Shown here: in pieces, positions 7,651 through 16,370 of the stretch
Numbering within the stretch: position 1 is the first letter of the stretch
Layout of the letters: every line of letters begins with the position of its first letter
Assembly (NCBI GenBank): GCA_017305925.1
Contig: JAFKJW010000060.1
Location: forward strand, 1 to 36,923
DNA from: Hyphomicrobiales bacterium
Lineage (GTDB): Bacteria > Pseudomonadota > Alphaproteobacteria > Rhizobiales > Rhizobiaceae
DNA length: 36,923 nt
Direction: 5' to 3'
Notes under the pieces: generated by a model
Databases searched by the model: none
What the model saw: the letters and a program-made list of their open reading frames with translations, nothing else
What the model was told of the DNA's origin: nothing
Position numbers and translations under genes: made by a program

Positions 7651-8763
7651 TCAGTCGGAGACCTCCACCCAGGTCTTGCTCTTGGAGTCGTACTTGACGA
7701 GCGTGATCTGGTCGGCGTTGATGGTGATGTGGTTGTCCTCCGAGAAGCCGATGTTGCCGGTCAACCCTTTGAAGTCCTTTACGGCATTGAACCCTTTCTG
7801 CAGGTTCTCCGGCTTGGTGGACTTCACGTCTCCGATCACCTGGGCGAGCATCTTGATGCTGTCGTAGGCGCCTGCCGAGAACGGCGTGGCCTCGACGCCG
7901 AACTTGCTCTTGTAGGCTTCGCGGAATGCCGCGAGCTCGGCGCTGGGATGCAGCTCGGTCGTCAGCATGGCAGTGATCGTGCCGTCCGCCAGCTCGCCGG
8001 CAAGGCTGGAATAGGTGTCGTCGGCATTGGTCTCGTCGTTGCCGTAGACGATCGCCTCGTAGCCGATCGACTGAAGATCCTGCACGAACGCGGCCTGGTC
8101 CTGCGGCGTCAGCCAGACATCCACGCACTTTATGCCCGCCGCCTTGATGGCGTTGACCTCGGGCATCAGCCCGGCGGTCGCGCCGGTCGACCAGTTCTCG
8201 GTGATGGTGTGATCCATCGCGATCTTCTGGCCAGCCTTGTCGTAGGCGAGCTGGATGCCAAAGAGCCCGCCCTGTCCGTATGTCGAGGGATCGTGCAGCA
8301 CGGCGAGGCCGTCCGGGCAGTGCTTCAGCGCATGCTCGCCGATCTTCTCGCCCCAGGCGAAGGTGTTGAGGCCGAAGTCGAACACCCACGGATTGGGCGG
8401 CCCCTTGGGGCCGTCCGGATTGACCGTCAGGCCTCCGTCGTCGACGATGCCGATCGTCGGGAACTTGTGGCGCTCGGCGAGCTGCGCGGTGACCGGCCCT
8501 GTGTCCGGCGAGCCGGCGATCACGATGGCGCCCTCGGAAAGCAGCTTCTCGTAGAGCTGGCCCGAAAGCGTCGCCGACGCGTTGATCTCGTCAACCGCCA
8601 TCTGCGAGCCGTTGACGGTGGCGATGCCGGTCGAGCCGTATGCGCCCGTCGTCCCGGCAATCAGGCCTATGAGATAGTCGTCCGCCGCGCTGGTCCGGCC
8701 GGTTGTGGCCCACATTGCCGTCGCGGCCAGCAGCAAGGTGGAAGTCGTCGCGAGCTTCTTCAT
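7651..8763 (-). CDS. Branched-chain-amino-acid-type ABC transporter substrate-binding protein
   Basis: A 370-residue periplasmic binding protein of the LivK/Peripla_BP_6 class. The ATG at 8761-8763 starts a typical signal peptide (MKK, hydrophobic core, cleavage likely after TSA near residue 26) and is preceded by AGGGAGGGA. Family features include IGLIAGTTGAYGSTG, NGSQMAVDEIN and a C-terminal SAGAYDSIKMLAQ. The stretch after AVDEIN passes almost directly to LYEKLLSEGAIVIAGSP, so the beta-strand and DDxSDP segment normally found between them appears to be missing, about 25-30 residues. It is divergent from the livH-livMG-livF operon and probably supplies it. Ligands of this class range from amino acids to aromatic and other acids. 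Confidence 0.9.
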   Translation of the reverse strand: MKKLATTSTLLLAATAMWATTGRTSAADDYLIGLIAGTTGAYGSTGIATVNGSQMAVDEINASATLSGQLYEKLLSEGAIVIAGSPDTGPVTAQLAERHKFPTIGIVDDGGLTVNPDGPKGPPNPWVFDFGLNTFAWGEKIGEHALKHCPDGLAVLHDPSTYGQGGLFGIQLAYDKAGQKIAMDHTITENWSTGATAGLMPEVNAIKAAGIKCVDVWLTPQDQAAFVQDLQSIGYEAIVYGNDETNADDTYSSLAGELADGTITAMLTTELHPSAELAAFREAYKSKFGVEATPFSAGAYDSIKMLAQVIGDVKSTKPENLQKGFNAVKDFKGLTGNIGFSEDNHITINADQITLVKYDSKSKTWVEVSD

Positions 8764-9084
8764 GTCGGTTCCCTCCCTGCGTTCGGCGGCCGTTCTCCGG
8801 CGGCCGATCGCCTCAGTTCGCCATTCCCGCTGTGACGGGATGTTACGGCTTTCCTGCTGACCCAGAACCCCACCCTTGTCAACGCAACGGCCCGGGCCGG
8901 AAGGTTCCCGCCACCGCGAAGCCGGGGGCATCGGGGCCTGATCGGAAATGGCTTTCCGAAGCAAGGGCAGAATTTTTCAAGGTCATCTATCTTATTGATA
9001 TAAAATCGCTATTCACGCGCAGCGCAGGCACCGGCATGCCGCATCGTCCAGGTCGGCACGATCGTCGATTTGTCGTGTTGGCGC

Positions 9085-9112
9085 TTGAAGGATTTTATGT
9101 TACCGCTATCAT
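9085..9112 (+). promoter_or_regulatory. Candidate promoter for livH-livMG-livF
   Basis: TTGAAG (9085-9090), a 16-base spacer and TATCAT (9107-9112) resemble a sigma-70 promoter. The -10 hexamer lies inside operator site B. Only the hexamers and their overlap with the operator support the call. Confidence 0.4.
9097..9112. promoter_or_regulatory. GntR/IdnR-type operator, site B
   Basis: ATGTTACC-GCTATCAT fits the repeated dyad and is close to the ATGTTA-N4-TAACAT form known for E. coli GntR/IdnR. It lies between the divergent livK and livH genes, so one repressor could control both transcripts. Confidence 0.65.
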
Positions 9113-9286
9113 CATAGCTGTTATGTCACTCGCAAAGCTGTCCCGGCGGGTGTTTTGGAATAGGTGTTCGGCAAGCCTCGCGACGGCGGGAGGCGGGCGG
9201 CTGCCGCGACCGCATGCGGCGTATTCCGGGACCTCGGAGCGGCGCGGCGCAAGGCCGTCCCCGAGGAATGGGGAGGAAGGGCGACA

Positions 9287-10186
9287 TTGCTGCAGTTCAT
9301 TCTGAGCGGCATAGCCATCGGCGCCATCTACGGTCTCGTGGGCATGGCGCTGGCGATCTCGTTCTATGTCACGCGCATCATCAACTTCGCCCAGGGGCAG
9401 CTTATGATGGTGACGGTGATGGTTACCGCCGAGCTTGCGTCGTCCGGTTTTCCGGTGTGGCTCGCTGCGGTCGCCGGCCTCGCCTGCTCCTGCATCGTCG
9501 GCGTCCTCTCCTATCTCATCGCCGTCCGTCCGATCCTCATGTCCAACCGCTTCAGCTTCGGGTGGCTCGTGTCGACCCTGGGCTTCGCGGTGATCGTCGA
9601 GAACGCGGCCGCCTACATATGGGGGCCGACCTCGCAGGCCTTCCCGCCGATCCTCAACAAGATAAGTCTGCCGATCGGGGATGCCGTGCTGACCGCGCAG
9701 CAGCTCCTCGCCATCGCGACGGCCGCCATTCTCGCCGGCGGGTTCGAGGTGGTGCGCCGGCATACGCTGTTCGGCAAGCTCGGCATGGCGACGGCCGCCG
9801 ATCCTGAAATGGCGTCGGCCATCGGCGCTAACACCACGGTGGTGGCGATCGTGGCCTTCGCCGTATCCGCCGTCTTCGCCGGCATCGCCGGACTGCTGAT
9901 CGGCCCGACGACCTTTGCCAACCCGTATCTCGGCGATACGTTCGGCACCTACGGCTTCATCGCCATGATGATCGGCGGCGGCACGGAAAGGCCGGTCGCG
10001 GCCATGTTCGGCGGGTTGTTGCTGGGCATCTGCGCAGAGGGCGCCAACGCGCTCATCAACTCCCAGGCTTCGGACTGGTTTCCCTTCCTGGTGCTCGTCG
10101 TGATCCTGATCGTCTCGCCCAAGGGGCTGTTCAGCGCGAGCAACCCCCTGTTCCGCCCGCGCCGCCCGATGGTCGCGGGAAACTGA
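9287..10186 (+). CDS. Branched-chain-amino-acid-type ABC transporter permease (LivH family)
   Basis: A 299-residue polytopic inner-membrane permease when started at TTG 9287. That codon is chosen because GGGAGGAAGG (9271-9280) lies six bases upstream and because LivH proteins characteristically begin with LLQFILSGIAIGAIYGLVGM; the frame is open back to 9164 but the extra 41 residues are Arg/Ala-rich and unlike the family. About eight hydrophobic segments and the conserved INFAQGQLMM loop near the N-terminus identify the family. The EAA-like coupling segment is GGGTERPVAAMFGGLLLG. It is followed 9 bases later by the permease-ATPase fusion and forms the importer with it. Confidence 0.93.
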   Translation: MLQFILSGIAIGAIYGLVGMALAISFYVTRIINFAQGQLMMVTVMVTAELASSGFPVWLAAVAGLACSCIVGVLSYLIAVRPILMSNRFSFGWLVSTLGFAVIVENAAAYIWGPTSQAFPPILNKISLPIGDAVLTAQQLLAIATAAILAGGFEVVRRHTLFGKLGMATAADPEMASAIGANTTVVAIVAFAVSAVFAGIAGLLIGPTTFANPYLGDTFGTYGFIAMMIGGGTERPVAAMFGGLLLGICAEGANALINSQASDWFPFLVLVVILIVSPKGLFSASNPLFRPRRPMVAGN

Positions 10187-10195
10187 GGACCGGGC

Positions 10196-12043
10196 ATGAG
10201 CACCGCATCCGATCCGCAAGCCTCCCCGTCGGCCTTCGGGCGGCCACGCGCCGGCCTTGGGCGTGCGGCGGGGCTGCTTGCAGTCGTCCTGGCCTATCTC
10301 GCGGCCACGGCCTATGTCGCGCAGGCCGGGCTCGGCTTCCAGAGCCTCGTCCTGGTCGCCGCCGTCTTCGCTATCCTCGCCATCAGCCTCGACCTCGTGG
10401 CCGGCATGCTCGGCCTCTATTCGCTGGGGCAGGGCGGCTTCTTCGGGATCGGCGCCTATGTGACGACGATCCTCGCCAACGACCATGGCTGGAACGTCTT
10501 CGGCCTGCTGCTGCTGGTGCTCGTGGTGACCGGACTGATCGGCGCGGCCGTCGGCGCCATGTCGCTGCGTATCAGCGGCCTCTATTTCGCCATCACCACC
10601 TTCATCTTCACGCTGGTGCTGACCGTGCTGGCAACCGACATGGTCAACGTGACCGGCGGTCTCCAGGGACTGCTCGGACCGGCTTTCCCGGATTTCCCGG
10701 AAGGCCTCGGGTGGCTCGGCCGGCCGCTGGCGTGGTGCATCATGCTGGCGCTGCTGCTCTGCCTCTGCCTGGCGTGGAACGTCCGGCGCTCGCCGCTCTA
10801 TCCGGTCCTGCTGTCGATCCGCGACGCGGAGCCGTTCGCCGAGGCGGCCGGCGTGCGCACCGCGGCCATCAAGATCGGCGTCTTCGGGCTTTCGGCGGCG
10901 ATGGCGGGCGGCGCGGGGTGGCTGTTCTCCTTCCTCGGCGTGGTGTCGCCCAGCCAGTTCGACTGGTCGGTATCCCTGAACGTGCTGGTGATGGTGCTCA
11001 TCGGCGGCATCAACACGACGATCGGCCCGGTGATCGGCGCGATGTTCGTCTCGATGTTCCCGACCGTCGTCAACATCAATCCGTGGCTCCAGGAAATTGT
11101 CTACGGGGCGCTCTCCATCCTCGCGATCACCCTGTTGCCTGAAGGCGTGGTGGGCGTGGCCCGGCGGGTGCTGGCGCGCAGCTTCGGCGGATCGGCCGCT
11201 GCGGTCGAGAACATCGGCCCTGATGTCGCCCCGATGCCGGCGAGCCTGCCGGCGGCCGCACCGGGGCCGGACGGGCCGGAGATCCTCGTCGAATGCCGGG
11301 GAATCGAGTTCGGATACGGCGTCGGGCCCAAGGTGCTCCGCAATGTCGACGTCGCCGTCCGGCGAGGCCACATCCACGGCCTCATCGGGCCCAACGGCTC
11401 CGGAAAAAGCACGCTTGCCAACGTTATCTCGGGACGCCTGAGGCCGCATGCCGGCGAAGTGCTGATCAAGGGCTTGCGCGTCGACGGCATGCCGCCGAGC
11501 AGCCGCTCGCGGCTGGGGCTGCGACGCACGTTCCAGGCCGCGCAGCTCGTCAAGGAGCTGACGCCCACGCAGAACGTGATGGTGGGCCTCTACGACCGCG
11601 TGCCGCGCATCGTTTCCCGGGCGCCGTTTTGGCCGATGCTGCCTTCGGGGCGACGGGACATGGCCGCCATGCGGCGGCGCGCCGGCGAGACGCTTGGCAT
11701 CGTCGGAGCGGGCGAGTGGGCCGGCCGGCGGGTCGGCGACGTGCCGCACGGCATCGAGCAACTGACGCAGCTCGCCTCTGTCTACGTTGCAGGGCCGGAC
11801 ATCATCGTGCTCGACGAGCCGGCGACCGGCCTCTCGGCGAAAGAGGTCAGGCACCTCGCGGCGATCCTCGCCCATCTCAAGGGGCAGGGCGTCACCATGA
11901 TCATCATCGAGCACCAGACCCGCTTCCTGTTCCCGCTGTGCGACCGCGTGACGGTTCTCAATGCGGGCGAGGTCATCCTCACCGGCTCGGCCGACGAGGT
12001 GCGGGCGCATCCGACGATCAGACAGGTCTATCTCGGCGAATGA
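10196..12043 (+). CDS. ABC transporter permease-ATPase fusion (LivM-LivG)
   Basis: A 615-residue fusion. Residues about 20-320 are a LivM-type membrane domain with LDLVAGMLGLYSLGQGGFFG, the ISGLYFAITTFIF helix and the coupling loop GGINTTIGPVIGAMF. A Pro/Ala linker (about 345-360) leads to a LivG-type nucleotide-binding domain: Walker A GPNGSGKST, Walker B IIVLDEPATGLS, and an H-loop in IIIEHQTRF. The ABC signature, usually LSYGEQ in LivG, reads VPHGIEQLTQLASVYVAGP and so lacks LSxGQ. Such fusions are known in alphaproteobacteria. It overlaps livF by four bases (ATGA), so translation is coupled. The fusion fixes a 1:1 ratio of permease and ATPase in the complex. Confidence 0.93.
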   Translation: MSTASDPQASPSAFGRPRAGLGRAAGLLAVVLAYLAATAYVAQAGLGFQSLVLVAAVFAILAISLDLVAGMLGLYSLGQGGFFGIGAYVTTILANDHGWNVFGLLLLVLVVTGLIGAAVGAMSLRISGLYFAITTFIFTLVLTVLATDMVNVTGGLQGLLGPAFPDFPEGLGWLGRPLAWCIMLALLLCLCLAWNVRRSPLYPVLLSIRDAEPFAEAAGVRTAAIKIGVFGLSAAMAGGAGWLFSFLGVVSPSQFDWSVSLNVLVMVLIGGINTTIGPVIGAMFVSMFPTVVNINPWLQEIVYGALSILAITLLPEGVVGVARRVLARSFGGSAAAVENIGPDVAPMPASLPAAAPGPDGPEILVECRGIEFGYGVGPKVLRNVDVAVRRGHIHGLIGPNGSGKSTLANVISGRLRPHAGEVLIKGLRVDGMPPSSRSRLGLRRTFQAAQLVKELTPTQNVMVGLYDRVPRIVSRAPFWPMLPSGRRDMAAMRRRAGETLGIVGAGEWAGRRVGDVPHGIEQLTQLASVYVAGPDIIVLDEPATGLSAKEVRHLAAILAHLKGQGVTMIIIEHQTRFLFPLCDRVTVLNAGEVILTGSADEVRAHPTIRQVYLGE

Positions 12044-12768
12044 GCGAACAACCGGCCCCCGTCCTGGAGATCGAGTCGCTGAGCGCCGGCTACGGCCGTT
12101 TCGATGTGGTGCGCGACGTGGCGCTCACGGTCGGCAAGGGGGAGGCGGTGGCCCTGCTCGGGCCGAACGGCGCGGGCAAGACGACGGTGCTGCACGCCAT
12201 CATGGGCCTCGTCAGGCAGCGGCGCGGCCTGATCCGGGTGGGCGGCACCGACGTCTCGGCGCTGCCGCCCCATCGGATCGCGCGCGGTCTCGCGGCCATT
12301 GCGCCGGAAGGGCGGCGGCTCTTTCTCGACCAGTCGGTGGAGGACAACCTCGTCCTCGGTGCGCTGCATCTGCGGCGCGACCGGGCCCGGGTGGAGCGCC
12401 TCCTCGGATCGGTCTACGAGATATTCCCGGTCCTGAAGGCCTACCGCCATCGCCTGTCGTCCTTCCTGAGCGGCGGCGAGCAGCAGATGGTCGCGATCGG
12501 GCGCATGCTGATGAGCGACCCGCAGGTCATGCTGCTTGACGAACCGTCCGTGGCGCTTTCGCCGGTGGCGGTCGATATCGTGGTCAAGGCGATGCTGGAG
12601 CTGCGCCGCCGCGGCGCTTCGCTGTTGCTGGTCGAGCAGCGCATCGACGTGGCGACCCGCGTCTGCGACCGGCTCTACGTCATGACGCATGGCGAGATCG
12701 TCGACAAATTGACCCCCGACATGGTCCGGTCCGGCGGCATGTCGATCCTGAACAAGTATCTCGGCTGA
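12040..12768 (+). CDS. Branched-chain-amino-acid-type ABC transporter ATP-binding protein (LivF family)
   Basis: A 242-residue ABC ATPase. Walker A GPNGAGKT, Q-loop region APEGRRLFLDQSVEDNL, signature LSGGEQQMVAIGRML, Walker B VMLLDEPSVALSP and H-loop position VEQRI (Gln in place of His, usual in LivF). The EGRRLF motif distinguishes LivF from LivG. The ATG at 12040 overlaps the upstream TGA (ATGA). This is the second ATPase of the importer and is fully canonical, unlike the LivG domain with its degenerate signature. The gene ends just before a strong hairpin. Confidence 0.95.
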   Translation: MSEQPAPVLEIESLSAGYGRFDVVRDVALTVGKGEAVALLGPNGAGKTTVLHAIMGLVRQRRGLIRVGGTDVSALPPHRIARGLAAIAPEGRRLFLDQSVEDNLVLGALHLRRDRARVERLLGSVYEIFPVLKAYRHRLSSFLSGGEQQMVAIGRMLMSDPQVMLLDEPSVALSPVAVDIVVKAMLELRRRGASLLLVEQRIDVATRVCDRLYVMTHGEIVDKLTPDMVRSGGMSILNKYLG

Positions 12769-12770
12769 CT

Positions 12771-12792
12771 ACCGCCTTCGCCGGAAGGCGGT
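12771..12792. terminator. Hairpin terminator between convergent importer operons
   Basis: ACCGCCTTC (12771-12779) pairs perfectly with GAAGGCGGT (12784-12792) around a GCCG tetraloop. It starts two bases after the livF stop and faces the end of the CUT2 permease gene, so it likely ends both transcripts. Confidence 0.75.
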
Positions 12793-12812
12793 TCCCATTT
12801 CCGAGAGGGGCT

Positions 12813-13823
12813 TCAGGCCGTCGCGGCGTAGCGGCGGGCGAGCGCCGACATGCCCACCGCAAGGACGAGGATGCCGCCCTTGAAGATCGGCTGGAAATGG
12901 GTCGGCGCACCGAAGATGCTAAGGCCATTGAAGCCGACCGCGAGGATCAGCACCCCGATCAGCGTTCCGGAGATGTGGAATTCGCCTTCCCGCAGGGTGG
13001 CGGAACCCAGGAACACCGCCGCGAAGGCGTCGAGCAGGTAGCCGTCGGCGGCGGCCAGCGTGCCGCTGCCGAGAAGAGAGGACAGCAGCGTGCCGGTCAG
13101 CGCTGCGCAGAAGCCGGCGGTGGCGAAGGCGAAGATCTTGATGCGGTCGACCCGGATGCCGGACAGCCTGGAGGCTTCCAGGTTGGAGCCCACGGCCTGC
13201 ATCTTCTGGCCGATGTCGGTCTTGTTGAGGATCACCCACAGCGCGACAAGCACGACGACCATGATGATGACCGGATTGGGCAGGCCGAAGACGAGGCGGC
13301 CGAGCGAGATGTCGGTGAAGGCGCGCGGGATGCCTGTGGCGATCGGGAAGGCGCTGTAGGTGAAGCCGATGCCGGTCAGCATGGTGCCGATCCCCAGCGT
13401 GGAGATGACGGCGTTGATGCGCACCTTCGTCACGAGCAGACCGTTCAGGACGCCGATCCCCGCGCCGAGAAGCAGCGCGCAGGCGATGCTCAGCCAGATC
13501 GGCAATCCCTCATAGGCCATGAGCCCGGTGACGATGAGGCCGACGAAGCTCGCCACATAGCCGATGCTGAGGTCGAACTCGCCGACGACCAGCGTGTAGG
13601 TCAGGCCCGAAGCGATGATGGCTGTCAGCGAGGCCTGGCTCAGGATGTTGAGGAAGTTGGCGCGCGACAGGAAGATGCCCGGCGCATTGATCGAGAAGAA
13701 GACGACCATCAGGAGCAGGCCGACAATCGTGCCGTAGCGCGACAGCCAGATCAGCGCCGTCCGCTTCCAAGAGGATTTGCGGGGCAGCGGCGCGTCCTTC
13801 GGCGTGGCGACCTCGGCCCTCAT
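12813..13823 (-). CDS. Sugar ABC transporter permease (CUT2/RbsC family), system 1
   Basis: A 336-residue inner-membrane permease with about eight to ten hydrophobic segments. Family hallmarks are GEFDLSIGYVASFVG in the N-terminal half, LNGLLVTKVRINAVISTLG, and the coupling loop AVFLGSATLREGEFHISGT. The start codon overlaps the ATPase stop by four bases, so translation is coupled. It forms the membrane pore of a CUT2 importer with the ATPase at 13820 and the binding protein at 15441. It is clearly paralogous to the permease at 25412, sharing YGTI-GLLLMV and the FNGL-IFGAPT segment near the C-terminus. Substrate cannot be told. Confidence 0.95.
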   Translation of the reverse strand: MRAEVATPKDAPLPRKSSWKRTALIWLSRYGTIVGLLLMVVFFSINAPGIFLSRANFLNILSQASLTAIIASGLTYTLVVGEFDLSIGYVASFVGLIVTGLMAYEGLPIWLSIACALLLGAGIGVLNGLLVTKVRINAVISTLGIGTMLTGIGFTYSAFPIATGIPRAFTDISLGRLVFGLPNPVIIMVVVLVALWVILNKTDIGQKMQAVGSNLEASRLSGIRVDRIKIFAFATAGFCAALTGTLLSSLLGSGTLAAADGYLLDAFAAVFLGSATLREGEFHISGTLIGVLILAVGFNGLSIFGAPTHFQPIFKGGILVLAVGMSALARRYAATA

Positions 13824-15403
13824 GCGTCGTCTCCTTCTTCGTCGTTCGCGTCCTGGTAGCTGAGCTCGATGATCCGCGCCTCGGTGATGTCGGCGCCGGT
13901 CAGCTCGCCCGTGACGCGGCCCTCGCGCATGACGAGGACGCGGTCGGCGAGCAACGCCAGCTCCTCCACGTCGGAGGAGATCACCAGGATGCCGACGCCA
14001 GAGCGGGCAAGGGTGCGGATCGCGTCGTGGATCTCCTCGCGCGCGCCGATGTCGACGCCGCGCGACGGTTCGTCGAGGATGAGAAGCTTCGTGCCGGCGT
14101 TGAGCCAGCGCGCGATCAGCGCCTTCTGCTGATTGCCGCCGGAAAGGCCGGCGATCTTCGCCGCGACGCCCGGCGTCTTGATGCCGAGGTCCGCCACAAG
14201 CGCTTCCGCCTGGTGGCGGGCCTTCCTGTCGGAAACGAAGGGCAGGCCGGGAATGCTGCGCAGCTTCTTCAGGGTGGATATGTTGATGTTGAAGCCCACC
14301 GACTGCTGAAGCATCAGGCCCTGCGAGCGGCGCTCTTCCGGCACCAGCGCGATGCCGGCGCGCACGGCCCCGGCCTCGTCGGCGATTTCGAGGGGCTTTC
14401 CGTCGAGCTCGAAACGGCCGGCATCCGGACGGGTCACGCCCGCGATCAGATGGGCAAGCTCGGTCCGCCCTGCGCCGATCAGGCCGCCGAGCGCCAGGAC
14501 CTCACCCCGGTAGAGGTCGAGGCTCACGCCCTTCACCGCGCTCTTCCAGGCGATGTCGCGGGCGGAGAAGATCGGCCGCTTGCTCCGGTCGGCGGCGAAG
14601 CGGGTGCTCGCGTCGGGTGTGCGCACGTCATGGCCGATGATGGCCCTGACGAGGCCCTTCTTGTTGAGCGCGCCGCGTTCCGCCTCGCCGACGACGCGCC
14701 CGTCGCGCAGGACGGTGATCCTGTCGCAGAGCCGCAGCACTTCCTCGAGACGGTGGGAGACGTAGAGGATCGCCACGCCCTGCGCGGAGAGATCGCGGAT
14801 GATGGCGAAGAGCTGCTCGCTTTCAGGCTCGGAGAGCGAGGCGGTCGGCTCGTCCATGGCGATCATGCTGGCGTCGCGCGTCAGCGCCTTGCCGATCATC
14901 ACCAGCCAGCGTTCGGCGACCGACAGGTCCGAGACCCTGGCGTCGAGCGGAAAGCGTATGCCGACGCGCTCCGCGGCCGCCCGCGCGGCAACGCCGGAGC
15001 GCTGCCAGTCTATCATTCCGAACCGCGTAGCCTTGGGCGCGCCCAAGAGCATGTTCTGCAGCGCATTGAAATGCGGGATCAGGTTCAGTTCCTGATGGAT
15101 GAAGGCGAGGCCCGCCCGTTCGGACGCTTGCGGAGAGCCCCTTTGCAACTCCTCGCCGGCGATGGCGACGCTGCCTGCATCCGGAACGGTCACGCCGGCC
15201 AGGCAGCGGATCAGCGTCGACTTGCCAGCCCCGTTGGCGCCGACGAGGCCGTGGACCTTTCCGCGTTCGATGTCGAGGTCGGCGTGGTCGAGCGCGAGTT
15301 CGCCGGCAAAGGATTTGGTCAGGCCGCGAATCCGCATCCATGCGTCGGCAGAAGGCGAGGCGCCGACGGAAGGACCGGCATCGAGAGAAGGCAAGGGCGG
15401 CAT
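13820..15403 (-). CDS. Sugar ABC transporter ATP-binding protein (CUT2/RbsA family), system 1
   Basis: A 527-residue protein with two nucleotide-binding domains in tandem, normal for RbsA/MglA. The first has Walker A GANGAGKST, signature region LSVAERWLVMIGKAL, Walker B MIAMDEPTASLS and switch VSHR. The second has the usual degenerate Walker A GLIGAGRTEL, EERRSQG, signature LSGGNQQKALIARWL and LLILDEPSRGVDIG. The first site has the canonical residues; the second is typically catalytically weak. It lies 37 bases downstream of the binding-protein gene and overlaps the permease. A roughly 22-residue Pro/Ser-rich extension precedes the first domain; an internal ATG at residue 23 could be the true start. 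Confidence 0.95.
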   Translation of the reverse strand: MPPLPSLDAGPSVGASPSADAWMRIRGLTKSFAGELALDHADLDIERGKVHGLVGANGAGKSTLIRCLAGVTVPDAGSVAIAGEELQRGSPQASERAGLAFIHQELNLIPHFNALQNMLLGAPKATRFGMIDWQRSGVAARAAAERVGIRFPLDARVSDLSVAERWLVMIGKALTRDASMIAMDEPTASLSEPESEQLFAIIRDLSAQGVAILYVSHRLEEVLRLCDRITVLRDGRVVGEAERGALNKKGLVRAIIGHDVRTPDASTRFAADRSKRPIFSARDIAWKSAVKGVSLDLYRGEVLALGGLIGAGRTELAHLIAGVTRPDAGRFELDGKPLEIADEAGAVRAGIALVPEERRSQGLMLQQSVGFNINISTLKKLRSIPGLPFVSDRKARHQAEALVADLGIKTPGVAAKIAGLSGGNQQKALIARWLNAGTKLLILDEPSRGVDIGAREEIHDAIRTLARSGVGILVISSDVEELALLADRVLVMREGRVTGELTGADITEARIIELSYQDANDEEGDDA

Positions 15404-15440
15404 CTAGCCGCCCCGCTTCTTCGCATGCCGCAACAAGGCA

Positions 15441-16370
15441 TCACATTCCATTGGGATGTTCGGCCATGAACTTGTCGATGTTGTCCCTGGTGACGACGAT
15501 GCCCTGGATCTCGATCGTCTTGGGCTGCCAGGAATCGCCCGCCTGCTGGGAATCGAGGATAGCCTGAAAGACCTCCTTGCCCTCCTGATAGGCGGGCTGC
15601 CAGACCGTGGCCGTCATGTCGCCTTCCTTGACGAGCTGCAGGGCCTGGGCGCTGCCGTTGATCGAGACGGTCGTGACGTCGGTGCGGCCGGCCTGACGGA
15701 GCGCGGCCACCGCGCCCTGCATCGGTTCGTCCCAGCACGACCAGAAGGCAAGCGGCGTGTCGCCGCCGGGCGGATGGGCCGTCAGCCACGCAGCGGCGGT
15801 CGCGTTGCCGAACTGCACCTGTCCGGGCGCGACGACCTCGCTGTAGTCCACCTTGATGCCGGACTTGCCCTTCACACCCTCGTCGAAGGCGACGCCGCGA
15901 TCGATGCAGAGCTTTCCGGGGTGGAAGGTCATGGCCAGCACATCGGCCTTTTCGCCGACCTTGTCGAGCAGGAACTTGACCGAATCGTCGCCGACCTGCC
16001 GGCCGCTCGTGGTCACGACGATTCCGGGAACGATCTCGCCGCCCCATGTCCCGACGGGGATGTGCGCGTCGCGCGCGGCGGAAAGGCCTGAGCCGATCGA
16101 GCTCGATGCGAAGGCGAGCACGAAGATGGCGTCGACCTTCTGCGCGACGAAGGAGTTCATCGCCGCGTTGGCCTGGTCGGCGCTCGCCTGCGTATCGGTC
16201 ACCTTCACGTCCCAGCCGGCGGCCTTCGCGGCATCGGTGGCACCGCCGATGACGGCGATGTTCAACGCGTCGTTGGCAAGCAGCGCGACGATGCCGAGCG
16301 TCTTCGCCTGGGCGGCGCCGGCGATCATCATCGCGCCCGCCGTCAAGGCGGCAAGCAATAGCTTATGCAT
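15441..16370 (-). CDS. Sugar ABC transporter substrate-binding protein (CUT2), system 1
   Basis: A 309-residue periplasmic binding protein (Peripla_BP_4 fold). The ATG at 16368-16370 begins a clear signal peptide with cleavage likely after AQA near residue 22 and has AGGGAGG-like bases upstream; the frame is open for ten more codons but these precede the signal sequence. Features are an ANAAMNSFVAQKVDAIFVLA segment and the hinge-side WSCWDEPMQGA. The C-terminal VVTRDNIDKFMAEHP is shared almost word for word with the second system (VLVTRDTIEKFIADHP at 27973), so the two are paralogues. It is the first gene of its operon, followed by ATPase and permease; the shared C-W-D pocket segment suggests related ligands. 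Confidence 0.94.
   Translation of the reverse strand: MHKLLLAALTAGAMMIAGAAQAKTLGIVALLANDALNIAVIGGATDAAKAAGWDVKVTDTQASADQANAAMNSFVAQKVDAIFVLAFASSSIGSGLSAARDAHIPVGTWGGEIVPGIVVTTSGRQVGDDSVKFLLDKVGEKADVLAMTFHPGKLCIDRGVAFDEGVKGKSGIKVDYSEVVAPGQVQFGNATAAAWLTAHPPGGDTPLAFWSCWDEPMQGAVAALRQAGRTDVTTVSINGSAQALQLVKEGDMTATVWQPAYQEGKEVFQAILDSQQAGDSWQPKTIEIQGIVVTRDNIDKFMAEHPNGM

Larger units (their letters stand above)
8764..9286. other. Divergent intergenic region of the Liv-type importer (523 bases)
   Basis: No convincing gene was found here; a 200-residue open frame starting near 8703 has no family resemblance and overlaps livK. The middle (8970-9120) is AT-rich relative to its surroundings and carries the TATAAAAT-like stretch near 8998-9005 and operator site B at 9097-9112. 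The last 150 bases form an unusually long GC-rich leader in front of livH. Confidence 0.5.
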
